Shown here one piece after another: positions 36,309 to 45,013 of a DNA stretch of 58,784 bases. Origin of the DNA: Candidatus Zixiibacteriota bacterium (GTDB lineage Bacteria; Zixibacteria; MSB-5A5; JAABVY01; JAHJOQ01). Position numbers and translations under genes: made by a program. The stretch spans positions 1-58,784 of the forward strand of contig JAHJOQ010000111.1 of the NCBI GenBank assembly GCA_018820315.1, in the 5' to 3' direction. The stretch's first letter is position 1. Every line of letters starts with the position of its first letter. The notes beneath the pieces are model-generated. The model was given only the letters and a program-made list of their open reading frames with translations. It had not been told where the DNA came from and made no database searches.

Positions 36309-36329
36309 CAGTCCCGTTGTGGAGAGTAT

Positions 36330-37703
36330 ATGCCGCTTGATCGTGATGTCATTCGGATTCTGGAGGATGGATTTCCGGATGCCGTATTGCACTCTGACAG
36401 CGACGACTTCGGCGAGTACCTGCACGATGCCACCGAGATCGATCACACTCCCGATCTTGTCATTTTCCCCAGATCAAGTTCGCAAGTATCAAGACTTGTT
36501 CAGCTTGCAACCGAACATTCATTTTCAATCATAGCGCGCGGTGCCGGGACCGGATTCTCCGGCGGAGCGGTGGCAACTCACGGGGGCGTCGTAGTCTCGC
36601 TTGAAAAGTTGAATCGTATTCTTGAGATCAATGCTCAGAATCGATCTGCCACTGTAGAAACCGGGGTGATCACGTACGATCTCGATCAGGCGGCGAACAG
36701 GCACGGTCTATTCTATCCTCCCGATCCGGCGTCGCACAAAGAATCGACACTCGGCGGAAACCTCGCAGAATGCGCCGGTGGGCTTCGCTGTCTCAAGTAT
36801 GGTGTTACCAAGGATTATGTTCTCGGATTGGAGTACGTCGATTATGAGGGCAATATCCATCGCACCGGCTCGATGAGTGATACATCTGAGTCTCTCGATC
36901 TCACTTCGCTTCTGACTGGTTCCGAGGGCACGCTTGGAATTGTGACAAGCACGCAATTAAGACTCCTGCCGATGCCTGAATCGCGGATGACATTCCTGTA
37001 TACATTCAGAGACGAAGTCGACGCTGCCAGAGCGGTGTCCGAGATTCGACGATCGGGAATATTGCCATGTGCGATGGAGTTCATGGATCGTGGCGCCATA
37101 GGTCCCGTTGTTGCCCATCTGAAGCTGGCTGATATGCAGAATTCCACCGCGATGCTGCTGATAGAACTTGACGGTTCTGACGATGATGTGAGCCGAGACG
37201 TTGCAGCGCTGATGCCACTGGTACGGCGATTCAATCCGATTATCCAGAGGCAGGCTACCGATGACAACGAACGCGAGAGCCTCTGGCAGATTCGTCGAGA
37301 GCTGTCCACTGTCGTGAAAGCGCTCTCCAAGGTGAAAACATCCGAGGATGTCTGCGTACCGATCTCGAAATTCGCCGACCTGGTGGCCGAGATTCAGTCT
37401 ATCGGCTCGAAGCACGGTTTGCAGACCGGATCTTTCGGCCACGCCGGAGATGGCAATCTTCACGTGTGCTTCATCATTCCCGAATTGACAGATGAGGTTC
37501 GCTCGGCGATTGAGGCTGCAAAAGCACAGCTTCTTCGCGCAACTCTGGCACTGGGCGGGACAATCTCGGGCGAGCATGGTATCGGCTTCACCAAGAAGAA
37601 ATACCTGTCGGAAGAGCTTGGTGATGATGGCATAGAACTGCTGAGAATCATCAAGCAGTCATTCGATCCCAGGGGAATTATCAATCCCGGCAAAATTATC
37701 TGA
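36330..37703 (+). CDS. FAD-linked oxidase, GlcD-type (glycolate/D-lactate dehydrogenase subunit family)
   Basis: A 457-residue VAO/PCMH-fold flavoprotein. The N-terminal FAD-binding domain has ARGAGTGFSGGAVATHGGVVVSL cut in the Gly-rich loop, then PPDPASHKESTLGGNLAECAGGL. The C-terminal cap domain carries GSFGHAGDGNLHVCF, and ISGEHGIGFTKK is the family's terminal signature. It oxidises a 2-hydroxy acid such as glycolate or D-lactate; the exact substrate cannot be read. No GlcE/GlcF subunit is adjacent, so it may act alone like bacterial D-lactate dehydrogenases of this family. Confidence 0.87.
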   Translation: MPLDRDVIRILEDGFPDAVLHSDSDDFGEYLHDATEIDHTPDLVIFPRSSSQVSRLVQLATEHSFSIIARGAGTGFSGGAVATHGGVVVSLEKLNRILEINAQNRSATVETGVITYDLDQAANRHGLFYPPDPASHKESTLGGNLAECAGGLRCLKYGVTKDYVLGLEYVDYEGNIHRTGSMSDTSESLDLTSLLTGSEGTLGIVTSTQLRLLPMPESRMTFLYTFRDEVDAARAVSEIRRSGILPCAMEFMDRGAIGPVVAHLKLADMQNSTAMLLIELDGSDDDVSRDVAALMPLVRRFNPIIQRQATDDNERESLWQIRRELSTVVKALSKVKTSEDVCVPISKFADLVAEIQSIGSKHGLQTGSFGHAGDGNLHVCFIIPELTDEVRSAIEAAKAQLLRATLALGGTISGEHGIGFTKKKYLSEELGDDGIELLRIIKQSFDPRGIINPGKII

Positions 37704-38024
37704 AGGCAATGTCACAACGTCTATTAAAAGAGGAAGCGGCCGATTAATTCGGCCGCTGAGGAAAAATAGAAGATTATGTCTTTGAAGCAGATGAATAATG
37801 TACTCTGCTTTTGTATACGCCCGGTTTTTGGAGAAGTTCGCCTTTTCGTGACTATGTTGGCAAAAAAAATGTAAGTTGGCTCGTAACTCGCGTTCCGGCT
37901 GATTTCGGCGCCATCGGTTTAGCTCGTCGTTTTTATGTTGAATTAGGCCTGTTTTCGGCTGTAATATACACGGGGACAGATGGATGTGTCGAGACAGACT
38001 CACGCCGGTCTCTGAGGTTGACGC
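37704..38024. other. 321-bp intergenic region
   Basis: It follows the FAD oxidase and holds the inverted repeat described separately. The remaining bases are T/G-rich and include runs such as ggcaaaaaaaatg. No gene with a ribosome site was found. The next gene has its GAGG site at its right edge. Confidence 0.5.
37735..37757. terminator. 9-bp hairpin after the FAD oxidase, weak terminator
   Basis: AGCGGCCGA (37735-37743) pairs perfectly with TCGGCCGCT (37749-37757) around ttaat, 31 bases after the stop. The 3' flank is gaggaaaaa rather than T-rich on the plus strand, so it is only a possible terminator or an mRNA end-stabiliser. Confidence 0.45.
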
Positions 38025-38552
38025 ATGAGCACTGATCGTACAGCTACGTTCAAAGAAGAGCAGCGGTTTCACCAGCCGTGGCTATGGATACTGATTACTG
38101 TCTCATCTATTCTATTGATAGGCATATTCGGTTATGGCATGTACAAGCAGCTTTTGCTCGGAGAACCATGGGGTACAAATCCGATGTCGGACAGACTGCT
38201 GCTGATACTCGGGCCGATTTACATTCTACTTGGCGTTGCCCTGTATGTCCTCTTTCGCACCACGAGGCTGATCACGGAGGTGCGTTCTGATGGTCTCTAT
38301 GTGCGGTTCATTCCTTTTCATTTCAGCTTCAAACGCTTCCGCTTTGACGAAATCGAGGAGTACAACATCATGACCTACCGGCCAATTCGCGATTTCGGCG
38401 GATGGGGGATTCGGATCGGGCCGAGCGGATGGGCATACAACGTCAGCGGCAACAAAGGCATCTACTTCATATTCCGCACAGGCAAGAAACTGATGATCGG
38501 CTCGCAGAAGCCGGAAGAATTCGCGCGAGCGCTCGATTCGATGATCGGATAG
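38025..38552 (+). CDS. Two-helix membrane protein with C-terminal soluble domain
   Basis: A 175-residue protein. Two hydrophobic helices (about residues 20-45 and 58-80) are followed by a soluble part of about 90 residues, ending FIFRTGKKLMIGSQKPEEFARALDS, a pattern like bacterial PH-like domains (DUF6141-type in my judgement). GAGG lies 8 bases before the ATG. Function is unknown. No operon partner is close: 321 bases lie upstream and 161 downstream. Confidence 0.65.
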   Translation: MSTDRTATFKEEQRFHQPWLWILITVSSILLIGIFGYGMYKQLLLGEPWGTNPMSDRLLLILGPIYILLGVALYVLFRTTRLITEVRSDGLYVRFIPFHFSFKRFRFDEIEEYNIMTYRPIRDFGGWGIRIGPSGWAYNVSGNKGIYFIFRTGKKLMIGSQKPEEFARALDSMIG

Positions 38553-38713
38553 ATCGCAGTCCGAAACGATTCCTGCTATTTCGATTCAAACAGCAGAGTC
38601 TGCGAAAACGGTTGACGGCGCAATCAAATCCTGCTTTCTTGCCCTGCTGAGAACACACCGCCGTAATTTGGCGGTCGATCCGGATTGTGATGAACCTTGA
38701 ACCGGAGTAAACG

Positions 38714-39937
38714 ATGGCTAAGATGTCAAGTATAAAACCGGCCAGCCGAACAGCTGATATCAGATATGCGGTTCGCGATATAGTCGTGCTTGCCAAAGAG
38801 GTTGCGAAGACACGCAAGGAAATGCTGTACCTCAATATAGGCGATCCAAACCAATATGATTTCGTAACTCCACCGCACATGGTTGAAGCAATCCACCGCG
38901 CACTGACCTCGAATTTCAATGGCTACTCGCCGTCATCCGGAATTCAGGAGGCAGTCGACGCAATCGATTGCGAAGCGCGCCGCAAGGGAATCGACAATAT
39001 TCTCGACCTGTTTGTCACAACCGGGGCGAGTGAAGCCATCGAAATCTGCCTGACAGCTCTCGCTGACGAGGGCGACAATGTCATGACCCCAGCGCCCGGC
39101 TATCCTCTATATCAGGCCGTGTTGGCAAAGCTGAAAGTGGTCGAGAATGCTTACTATTTGAACGAAGATGACGATTGGCAGCCTGATCTCGACGACATAT
39201 CAAGCAAAATTAACAGCCGTACACGCGCGATTGTGATGATCAATCCGAATAACCCCACCGGTTCGGTTTGCAGCGAGGAGACGATGCGTGGGTTGATCAA
39301 GCTGGTGAAAGAACACAATCTCGTGATTTTTTGCGATGAGATTTACGATAAACTAATCCTCAACGACAAGAAGCATATCTCACTGGCATCGCTCGACAGG
39401 AACGTGTCCTGCATCACGTTCAATGGCCTTTCGAAATCGTATCTCGGACCTGGACTCAGAATCGGATGGGGGATTGTGAGTGGTGATGGTGCGGTGATGA
39501 AGGACTACATCGAAGCGATCAACAAGATTCTGCGGGCAAGACTCTGCGCAAATCATCCCATACAGTATGCTATCAAGCCGGCTCTTGAAGGTGACCAGTC
39601 GCATCTCGATATCGTCCGCGATAAGCTGCGCCGCCGCCGTGATATCACGACCGACATGCTCAACGACATTCCGGGAATGTCGTGCGTCAAGCCGGAAGGC
39701 GCGTTTTATGCCTTCCCGAGGATCTATATCGATCAGAGTGACGAACACTTCGTAAAAGAGCTGATCAAAGAGACCGGCGTTGTTGTTGTTCCGGGTAGCG
39801 GATTCGGTCAGGTGCCCGACTCGAGGCATTTTCGGGTGGTGTTCCTGCCGCCGGAGGATATCCTCAAGAAGGCGTACTCAAGCATGGCGGATTTCTTCAA
39901 GAAGTACGTCGCCGATCATGAGAACGTGACAGCGTAG
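38714..39937 (+). CDS. Class I/II PLP-dependent aminotransferase
   Basis: A 407-residue fold-type I aminotransferase. The N-terminal LYLNIGDPNQYDFVTPPHM is typical of the AlaA-like/aspartate aminotransferase group. IVMINPNNPTGSV and the PLP-binding lysine in FNGLSKSYLGPGLRIGW (Lys241) are clear, as is the C-terminal FRVVFLPPEDIL with the carboxylate-binding Arg. It likely transfers amino groups between alanine or aspartate-type amino acids and 2-oxoglutarate; the substrate is not decided. GGAG lies 6 bases before the ATG. Confidence 0.88.
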   Translation: MAKMSSIKPASRTADIRYAVRDIVVLAKEVAKTRKEMLYLNIGDPNQYDFVTPPHMVEAIHRALTSNFNGYSPSSGIQEAVDAIDCEARRKGIDNILDLFVTTGASEAIEICLTALADEGDNVMTPAPGYPLYQAVLAKLKVVENAYYLNEDDDWQPDLDDISSKINSRTRAIVMINPNNPTGSVCSEETMRGLIKLVKEHNLVIFCDEIYDKLILNDKKHISLASLDRNVSCITFNGLSKSYLGPGLRIGWGIVSGDGAVMKDYIEAINKILRARLCANHPIQYAIKPALEGDQSHLDIVRDKLRRRRDITTDMLNDIPGMSCVKPEGAFYAFPRIYIDQSDEHFVKELIKETGVVVVPGSGFGQVPDSRHFRVVFLPPEDILKKAYSSMADFFKKYVADHENVTA

Positions 39938-40000
39938 ACGTATCGCAGATCACTGTCAAACCGTTGACAAACGGTACCCAGACGGCAAGTCATTCCCATG

Positions 40001-40071
40001 GGGGGCTTGTTGATAAGCCATGCGCATTGCAAAATCCGTCATCGCGAGGAGCGGAGCGACGTGGCGATCTC
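40001..40071. repeat. Intergenic repeat element (copy 2, inverted, partial)
   Basis: It begins ggggcttgttgat (end of the element) and contains gtcatcgcgaggagcggagcgacgtggcgatctc at 40038-40071 (described here in pieces), the inverse of the internal arm of the copy at 30079-30112. The remainder of the full element is missing. It lies between the aminotransferase and a convergent minus-strand gene. Confidence 0.7.
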
Positions 40072-40085
40072 AATTCGCGCATTGC

Positions 40086-40460
40086 CTACAGACTACCAAT
40101 AAAGAACAGAATCGCCGCTGCCATCTTCACTGCCGGGCAGAGCTTCATCGGCAGAATCGAAGTTCTCGCGCCAGTGAACATCGATAGCGCGGCGAGAACA
40201 ATAAGCATCAGTCCGCACAACCTGTACGCAAGTATTGCAGCCGGATTGTCGGTGCCGAAAGTCAGTGAGAGTATCATGACGAGTACACCGATGAAGCAGA
40301 GGGTATAACCTTCGGCGATCCATTCCATTGTGATAATTTTCCGGTTGTCGCCGCTTAATTCACCGAATCCTCTGACGATAGATTTCGTCGGGACAAGGTG
40401 ACCGATCCCCCAGAGAATGATGATCGTCGATCCAATATAGAGTAGTATTTCATTAGTCAT
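40086..40460 (-). CDS. Small polytopic membrane protein of unknown function
   Basis: A 124-residue protein with about four hydrophobic segments: residues 5-20, 48-68, 75-95 and 108-122. The start is ATG 40460, with a GGTGGG site 8 bases upstream; the longer frame would begin at a GTG inside that site. It contains TKSIVRGFGELSGDNRKIITMEWIAEG cut by short loops, but no family is recognised. It lies 74 bases after the TPM-domain pair on the same strand and could be part of their transcript. Confidence 0.65.
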   Translation of the reverse strand: MTNEILLYIGSTIIILWGIGHLVPTKSIVRGFGELSGDNRKIITMEWIAEGYTLCFIGVLVMILSLTFGTDNPAAILAYRLCGLMLIVLAALSMFTGARTSILPMKLCPAVKMAAAILFFIGSL

Positions 40461-40534
40461 TGCGGTGCCCACCCTTCTTCTTGTGCATACCGTTCACTGT
40501 TCAATGGTATGGGCATACCCCGACATAAAACGCC

Positions 40535-40936
40535 TTACTGCGAAACATCCTTGTCTGATGGCGGGAAGTGCTCCTTCAGGTCTATGGCCATGCGTGAGAC
40601 TGTATCGTGAATACCGAAACCGAATTGATATTTTCTGAATCTGTCGCTCAGCCTGTCGATCTGTTGCTGTAACCATGTTTCGCCAAGCTTCTCTGTTATG
40701 CCCGCGCCCGCGAGGAGGATTAGTTTGTGCTGGAAGAGATTCACATAGAGCAGTATTCCAGCGCCGTTGGCAGCTTTGTCCAAACCAAGCTTGACGAACT
40801 CTGCCCTTGCTGCTTTTTCCGGCATAATCTTGTCGTTCGTGATGCGCACAACAATTTCGCAGCCTGTCATCTGCTCAAATCGCTTCACCATTCCGGCGAT
40901 ATCAGATAGATCATCTCCCGCAAAAAGCTGCTCCAA
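40535..40936 (-). CDS. TPM-domain protein (short)
   Basis: A 133-residue protein with a TPM-like fold: LSDIAGMVKRFEQMTGCEIVVRIT at the start, GAGILLYVNLFQHKLILLAGAGI in the middle, and a helix pair near the end. It is placed from a TTG at 40936 because GGGAGG lies 6 bases upstream inside the preceding gene and the start is 2 bases beyond its stop; the longer reading frame upstream overlaps the first TPM gene and is arginine-rich. TPM proteins of bacteria are of uncertain function, some linked to photosystem repair in plants. No signal peptide is seen. Confidence 0.7.
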   Translation of the reverse strand: MEQLFAGDDLSDIAGMVKRFEQMTGCEIVVRITNDKIMPEKAARAEFVKLGLDKAANGAGILLYVNLFQHKLILLAGAGITEKLGETWLQQQIDRLSDRFRKYQFGFGIHDTVSRMAIDLKEHFPPSDKDVSQ

Positions 40937-40937
40937 A

Positions 40938-41804
40938 TCACCAACCTCCCACAACACCGGTTCCGTCGAAGTCTTTCGATTCCGGCTTCGAGGCCGGTAG
41001 TTCGCACGTTCCACCTGCGGTGAATCCGCCGAATCCAGTCGAACGCGACTTCAGGAATCGAATGTCGATATACCTGAGGAATTGAATTCGATGCGAACAG
41101 CGTCCCTCGATGTGTTTTTCCAGACAGCAGTGCCCGTATGATTTCTTAGAGCCGCACGGGCAGGGATCATCACGGAGCGACCTGATATCTCCGAGGCATT
41201 TCGGACATCGTATCGCCACAGGCGAGACTCTCGCTTTGCAGTGCGGACAAGCACGTCGTCTGCGATTGAGCGTGTTTGAATAAAGGATTACCATCACTAT
41301 TGCAATCGGTATAAGCCACAGGTACAAGAGGCGATTCGGTTTCTCTATTTCGGTAGGCAGGGTTCGCACAGCCTGCACCAGACCGTTCAGAAAGTCTCTG
41401 CGCTCAAAAGCAGGCTTGAGTATGAGATCTATGATATAACCGAAATGCGCATCGCTGAGTAGATTCTCTACATCCGTACCCGCCTGGAAGTGAAATGTCG
41501 TGTCCTGTTTCACAACCAGCAACAGAATCCCATCCTTGCGACCCTCGTGACCGATATTCCAGACCTGGAGAATAGCCCTCGAAAATGTCTCGATTTTCTG
41601 GCCGTCGAGTGACGGTGTGGTTAGAATGACCAGAAAGAAGTCATTGCTGCTATTGACAGCCTTGACTTCATAGGTCAGCTCAAGAAGCTGGGCGCCGTCA
41701 AGGAAGTTCGCATCGTCAACCACCAGCGGGCCGTCATACGCGGCGATAGCTGACTGGCTCGCGAGCAGCCAAGCAATGCAAAATGCGAACCCGAGAATCT
41801 TCAA
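40938..41804 (-). CDS. Membrane-anchored TPM-domain protein with SEC-C zinc motif
   Basis: A 288-residue exported protein. A signal peptide (about residues 1-21) is followed by a TPM domain (about 22-160) containing DDANFLDGAQLLEL and GILLLVVKQDTTFHFQAGTDVE. A transmembrane helix (about 160-185) leads to a cytoplasmic tail with zinc-ribbon pairs (ACPHCKARVSP, RCPKCLGD) and a SEC-C motif (DDPCPCGSKKSYGHCC). The end is Gly-rich and finishes VVGGW, as in many TPM proteins. The start is TTG (41804) behind a GGGAGG at 5 bases. It overlaps the next gene's ribosome site, so the two TPM genes are translationally coupled. Confidence 0.78.
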   Translation of the reverse strand: MKILGFAFCIAWLLASQSAIAAYDGPLVVDDANFLDGAQLLELTYEVKAVNSSNDFFLVILTTPSLDGQKIETFSRAILQVWNIGHEGRKDGILLLVVKQDTTFHFQAGTDVENLLSDAHFGYIIDLILKPAFERRDFLNGLVQAVRTLPTEIEKPNRLLYLWLIPIAIVMVILYSNTLNRRRRACPHCKARVSPVAIRCPKCLGDIRSLRDDPCPCGSKKSYGHCCLEKHIEGRCSHRIQFLRYIDIRFLKSRSTGFGGFTAGGTCELPASKPESKDFDGTGVVGGW

Positions 41805-41916
41805 GAAGGCCTCCCGTTATCCGATGATTATACCACTGCACGACTGCATCTTCAAGACAAAAAGACAGGGAATGACGGTCATTATTAATCACCTGTGGAG
41901 AGAAATTGCCAAGCGG

Positions 41917-42240
41917 TTACTTTCTCCGCTTGCTGGAAGAACAGCAGTGGAACTGCAGGAAGTAGTCGAAGGCATCGTTTCTGAGTGCAGATTCGTTAAG
42001 AGAGTATATCTTTTTCTGCCCCTGACGCTCAACATTTACCAGCCCCGCCTTCTTAAGCACGAAGAGGTGTCGGGATATTGTCGGCTGAGTGAGAAGGAAA
42101 AAATCGACAATTTCATTTACTGATCGAGGGCGAGCCTCCAGCATCAAAAGGATCCTCAGGCGCGTCTCGTCAGACAGAGCACGAAACACACTTGCGCATT
42201 TCTCGGAATCGCTCTGATCTTTTGTGACTCTGCTCGCCAT
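41917..42240 (-). CDS. ArsR-family transcriptional repressor
   Basis: A 107-residue winged helix-turn-helix protein. The start at 42240 is chosen by a GGGAG site and family length; upstream codons would add a non-family extension. KCASVFRALSDETRLRILLML and LTQPTISRHLFVLKKAGLVNVERQGQKKIYSL form the HTH and wing. The C-terminal FHCCSSSKRRK contains a Cys pair, a position used for metal or redox sensing in some members, but the classic alpha-3 ELCVCDL metal motif is absent. The target may be its own gene or the TPM genes, unproven. Confidence 0.83.
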   Translation of the reverse strand: MASRVTKDQSDSEKCASVFRALSDETRLRILLMLEARPRSVNEIVDFFLLTQPTISRHLFVLKKAGLVNVERQGQKKIYSLNESALRNDAFDYFLQFHCCSSSKRRK

Positions 42241-42372
42241 CACTCTCCCTGCCATGTCGTGCCGACATATCCTCCAATTCACAAGAAGCATTTTCGCAGG
42301 GCAATTGGCAAGAGTTTTTGATGTACTCCGGGATCGCAACAGCTCATTTCCGCGTGGTCAGAAAGTTTTGAT

Positions 42373-42400
42373 TTGACAATTCTACCCACGGGATCATAAT
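42373..42400 (+). promoter_or_regulatory. Promoter of the ROK kinase gene
   Basis: TTGACA (42373-42378), a 16-base spacer and CATAAT (42395-42400) lie 35 bases before the ROK gene start. The 16-base spacing matches other promoters in the window. Confidence 0.6.
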
Positions 42401-42434
42401 TAGGCGCGTCATCATTACCGGGAAAGGCAAGCTC

Positions 42435-43403
42435 ATGGATCAGGCATTCGCCGGCATAGACCTTGGCGGCACAAACATCAAGTATGGACTTTGCGCTGAG
42501 GATGGATCGATTCTTGCCTTCAGTACAGCTCCCGCAAGAGCAGGAGAGGGCCCGGAGAAACTCCTGCGGAGAATCAGAGACTGCGCTCGCGAACTACTCT
42601 CGATAGCCTCCGAGAAGAGCTTGGTCGTGCGGCACATTGGGCTGGGAACTCCCGGAACGGTCGACATCTCCACCGGGGAAATCTCAGGCATGGCGCCGAA
42701 TATCCCGGGATGGAAAGGATGCCGCCCAGGTCAATATCTCGAATCCGAACTCGGCCTGCCCATCCATGCGGAAAACGACGCCAACGCAATGGTGCTGGCG
42801 GAGTACCTTTTCGGAGCCGCTGTGGGAACCAGCTCGGTAATCGCCGCTACTGTCGGGACAGGCATCGGCGGGGGTATAATCATAGACAGCAAATTGGTGC
42901 GCGGGGCTACCGGCGCTGCAGCCGAATTCGGTCACGCCTCTATTGTGCTCGATGGTCAACTGTGTGCCTGTGGCAAGCCAGGCTGCCTGGAAGCATACGC
43001 CGCCTCCGGGAATCTCATCAGGATCGCCGAGAGTATGACACGGGACGCCCGGGAAAAGTCGATATTGGCGGCGGAACTGCGGCAAATCGGTAATCTCACA
43101 ATTGAGACGATTTTCGAGGCCCTTAATGAGGGTGCCGATCCAATCGCCGAGGCGGCAGTCAGGAAGTCGGCCGATTACCTCGCGGCAGGGTTAGCATCGA
43201 TTGTCACAATTCTCAACCCTGAGATGGTTGTAATCGGAGGTGGGATTGCGGATGCGGGTGGCAGCAAATATATCGAAATTGTCAGGCGCGGGATTCTCGA
43301 TCGGGCGATAGAACCATGCGCCAGAAATCTACGGGTCGAAAGAGCGGTGCTGGGCAACAAGGCGGGATTCATCGGAGCCGCCCTGCTTGGCGAGCAGATA
43401 TGA
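42435..43403 (+). CDS. ROK-family sugar kinase (glucokinase-like)
   Basis: A 322-residue ROK protein. AFAGIDLGGTNIKYGLC is the phosphate-1 motif, GTPGTVDISTGEISGMAPNIPGWKG the sugar-binding region, and ENDANAMVLAEY contains the catalytic aspartate. TVGTGIGGGIIID and the zinc-binding CACGKPGCLEAYAASG are the ROK signature. There is no N-terminal HTH, so it is an enzyme and not a repressor. It most likely phosphorylates glucose or a related hexose. A good promoter lies directly upstream and a long empty region follows. Confidence 0.9.
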   Translation: MDQAFAGIDLGGTNIKYGLCAEDGSILAFSTAPARAGEGPEKLLRRIRDCARELLSIASEKSLVVRHIGLGTPGTVDISTGEISGMAPNIPGWKGCRPGQYLESELGLPIHAENDANAMVLAEYLFGAAVGTSSVIAATVGTGIGGGIIIDSKLVRGATGAAAEFGHASIVLDGQLCACGKPGCLEAYAASGNLIRIAESMTRDAREKSILAAELRQIGNLTIETIFEALNEGADPIAEAAVRKSADYLAAGLASIVTILNPEMVVIGGGIADAGGSKYIEIVRRGILDRAIEPCARNLRVERAVLGNKAGFIGAALLGEQI

Positions 43404-43724
43404 TATATGCATACACGTCAATATAACGCCACATATATACTAGCCAGAGTTTCAGCTTGCACGCATTGAACTCCAATGTGTTATGCCGATTGCTGCGCCT
43501 GTGGAACCCATAGAATGCCAGGTTTCCGGACGCTTGCCAATCCTTCCGGTGTCGATCTCCAAACCATATATATGCATGATATGGCATATATCATTTGAAC
43601 CGCCAGCGCTCAGTTATTCTAAGGCGGGTTATTCCAAGTGGTTATCAGAGAGTCGTGGACTGGGGAATGCAACTACGAGATTGGATAGGGGAGGCTGGCT
43701 GTCGGCCCACATTGATATATGCAT
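43403..43724. repeat. Three copies of ATATATGCAT in one intergenic region
   Basis: The 10-mer ATATATGCAT occurs at 43403-43412, 43568-43577 and 43715-43724 on the plus strand. The middle copy runs directly into an inverted repeat, ATGATAT-ggcat-ATATCAT (43576-43594). This may be a cluster of binding sites before the YceI gene. Confidence 0.4.
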
Positions 43725-43911
43725 TACTATGTATGTATATTCTGTACCCGTTTTGTCGGGGCTGACTAAGGCGGCAGCCAGCCAAGTGCAGCAGCAACAA
43801 AGTGGATATTTCGCTTGCTTTGCGGAGGGAATGTTATTTTTTTGTACGTCATTAATGTTGTGCAGTAGATGATTCGGAAAAGCTTGTAATATGTTGTTGG
43901 GAGGAGAGAAA
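43404..43911. other. 508-bp intergenic region upstream of the YceI gene
   Basis: No gene is supported. The AT-rich parts contain the three ATATATGCAT copies. Open frames here (for example 43483-43872 plus) have no ribosome site, include the repeated motifs and show no recognisable protein pattern. The YceI ribosome site is at the right edge. Confidence 0.55.
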
Positions 43912-44649
43912 ATGAAACGGTTTGTGATGGGCGCTTTGATTCTTTCGATCTGTTTTGCGGCAGTGGGCTTCGCGCAGGAGGCTGACACAGTTGAGGTTAG
44001 AGAGGCCAGGTTCGTATTTGACGATCCTGTGGGGCGGAATATCGTGACTTTTTCATCTCATGCCCCTTTAGAGACAGTCATAGGCAGGACATCCGCTCTC
44101 TACGGTCATCTGTTTCTGAATCTTGATTCGTTGTCGGAGAAGACGGAGGCCTATTTTGAGTGCGATCTCTCGACTCTTGCGACCGGGGTGCGCGACAGAG
44201 ACGCCGATATGCTGTCAGACAAGTATCTGGCGGTTGATAGCTTCCCGACAGCCACCTTTAAGTTGTTGACAATAAAGAAAACAGACTTTGAAGTGCTTAA
44301 TAATGAAGGCCAGGTCATTCTGAGCGGCAGGGGAGAGTTCAATCTTCGTGGAGTTCTCGACACCGTGAATGTCGAAGCTACATTGACCTACTTCAAAGAA
44401 AACAAGGTGACCGCTACGCGTCTGCCGGGCGACATACTCAAGCTGAAGGCAGACTTCGACATAAGAATGTCTAATTACGGCATCAAAATTCCGGACACTG
44501 CCTTTCTCATGCTGGACGACCGGATTCATGTCGAGATCAATGCTTTTGGAGCGACGGGCGTTCAGCCTATAGACAGGAATGCTCCTGCTGCGATGCCAGT
44601 CGAGATGCCGGTCGAGGAGCCTGCCGACAAGGCAGTTAAAGGGGAGTAG
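43912..44649 (+). CDS. YceI-family exported lipid-binding-like protein
   Basis: A 245-residue protein with a clear signal peptide (residues 1-22, ending VGFAQ). The mature part has the YceI/lipocalin-like pattern: VTFSSHAPLETVIGRTSALYGHL near the start, DADMLSDKYLAVDSFPTATFKL in the middle and YGIKIPDTAFLMLDDRIHVEI near the end. YceI proteins bind isoprenoid or amphiphilic molecules in the periplasm. The C-terminus is Pro/Glu/Val-rich (MPVEMPVEEP). The start is ATG 43912 behind GGGAGGAG; an upstream in-frame start lacks a site. A terminator follows. Confidence 0.85.
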   Translation: MKRFVMGALILSICFAAVGFAQEADTVEVREARFVFDDPVGRNIVTFSSHAPLETVIGRTSALYGHLFLNLDSLSEKTEAYFECDLSTLATGVRDRDADMLSDKYLAVDSFPTATFKLLTIKKTDFEVLNNEGQVILSGRGEFNLRGVLDTVNVEATLTYFKENKVTATRLPGDILKLKADFDIRMSNYGIKIPDTAFLMLDDRIHVEINAFGATGVQPIDRNAPAAMPVEMPVEEPADKAVKGE

Positions 44650-44695
44650 GGCTGGATACGAATACACACAGCCACTAGAGATATAGAAAAGTGAG

Positions 44696-44723
44696 ACAGC
44701 CCGGCGTTAGTCGGGCTGTTTTT
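44696..44723 (+). terminator. Terminator after the YceI gene
   Basis: ACAGCCCG (44696-44703) and CGGGCTGT (44712-44719) pair perfectly around an 8-base loop and end in TTTTT, 47 bases after the stop. Confidence 0.87.
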
Positions 44724-44781
44724 CATAACCTTGCGAAGTTCGATCATTGGTGATTTCTTCGCATTTTCCGTAATATTTTCC

Positions 44782-44809
44782 TTGACAAGATCAACATATT
44801 CGTTATCTT
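44782..44809 (+). promoter_or_regulatory. Promoter of the T9SS-sorted protein gene
   Basis: TTGACA (44782-44787), a 16-base spacer and TATCTT (44804-44809) fit the consensus. The gene starts at 45081, so a leader of about 260 bases would be transcribed. Confidence 0.55.
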
Positions 44810-44948
44810 GGAACTGTCTAGGGAATTGTATTCATAGTGTTCTGTAACAAAAAAGCCTTCTTAAAGATCTGAGTTTATTAGAACTTCGTGTTTTGATGAA
44901 CATCCCGTAAATTTACCTACATATTCCAGATAGGACAAACTTGGCGTA

Positions 44949-45013
44949 CCTACTGTTAGCGACATGTAGGCATTTTAAACGCCGGAAGGCGTTATCCCGA
45001 GGGGGAAAGCTCG
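44949..45013 (+). promoter_or_regulatory. Structured 5' leader of the T9SS-sorted protein gene
   Basis: Three stems in series: CCTAC/GTAGG (44949-44953, 44966-44970), AACGCC-GGAA-GGCGTT (44978-44993) and CGAG/CTCG (44998-45001, 45010-45013). The GGAA tetraloop stem is perfect. It is not a riboswitch class that I can name. It lies 70-130 bases before the start codon of the large surface protein. Confidence 0.35.

Noticed and set aside
37659-38072. A minus-strand frame across the gap after the FAD oxidase
   Set aside because: It crosses a palindromic hairpin and the next gene's start, has no ribosome site and no motif.
43483-43872. A 129-residue plus-strand frame in the gap before the YceI gene
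   Set aside because: No ribosome site; it contains the repeated ATATATGCAT motif and has a biased, unprotein-like composition.
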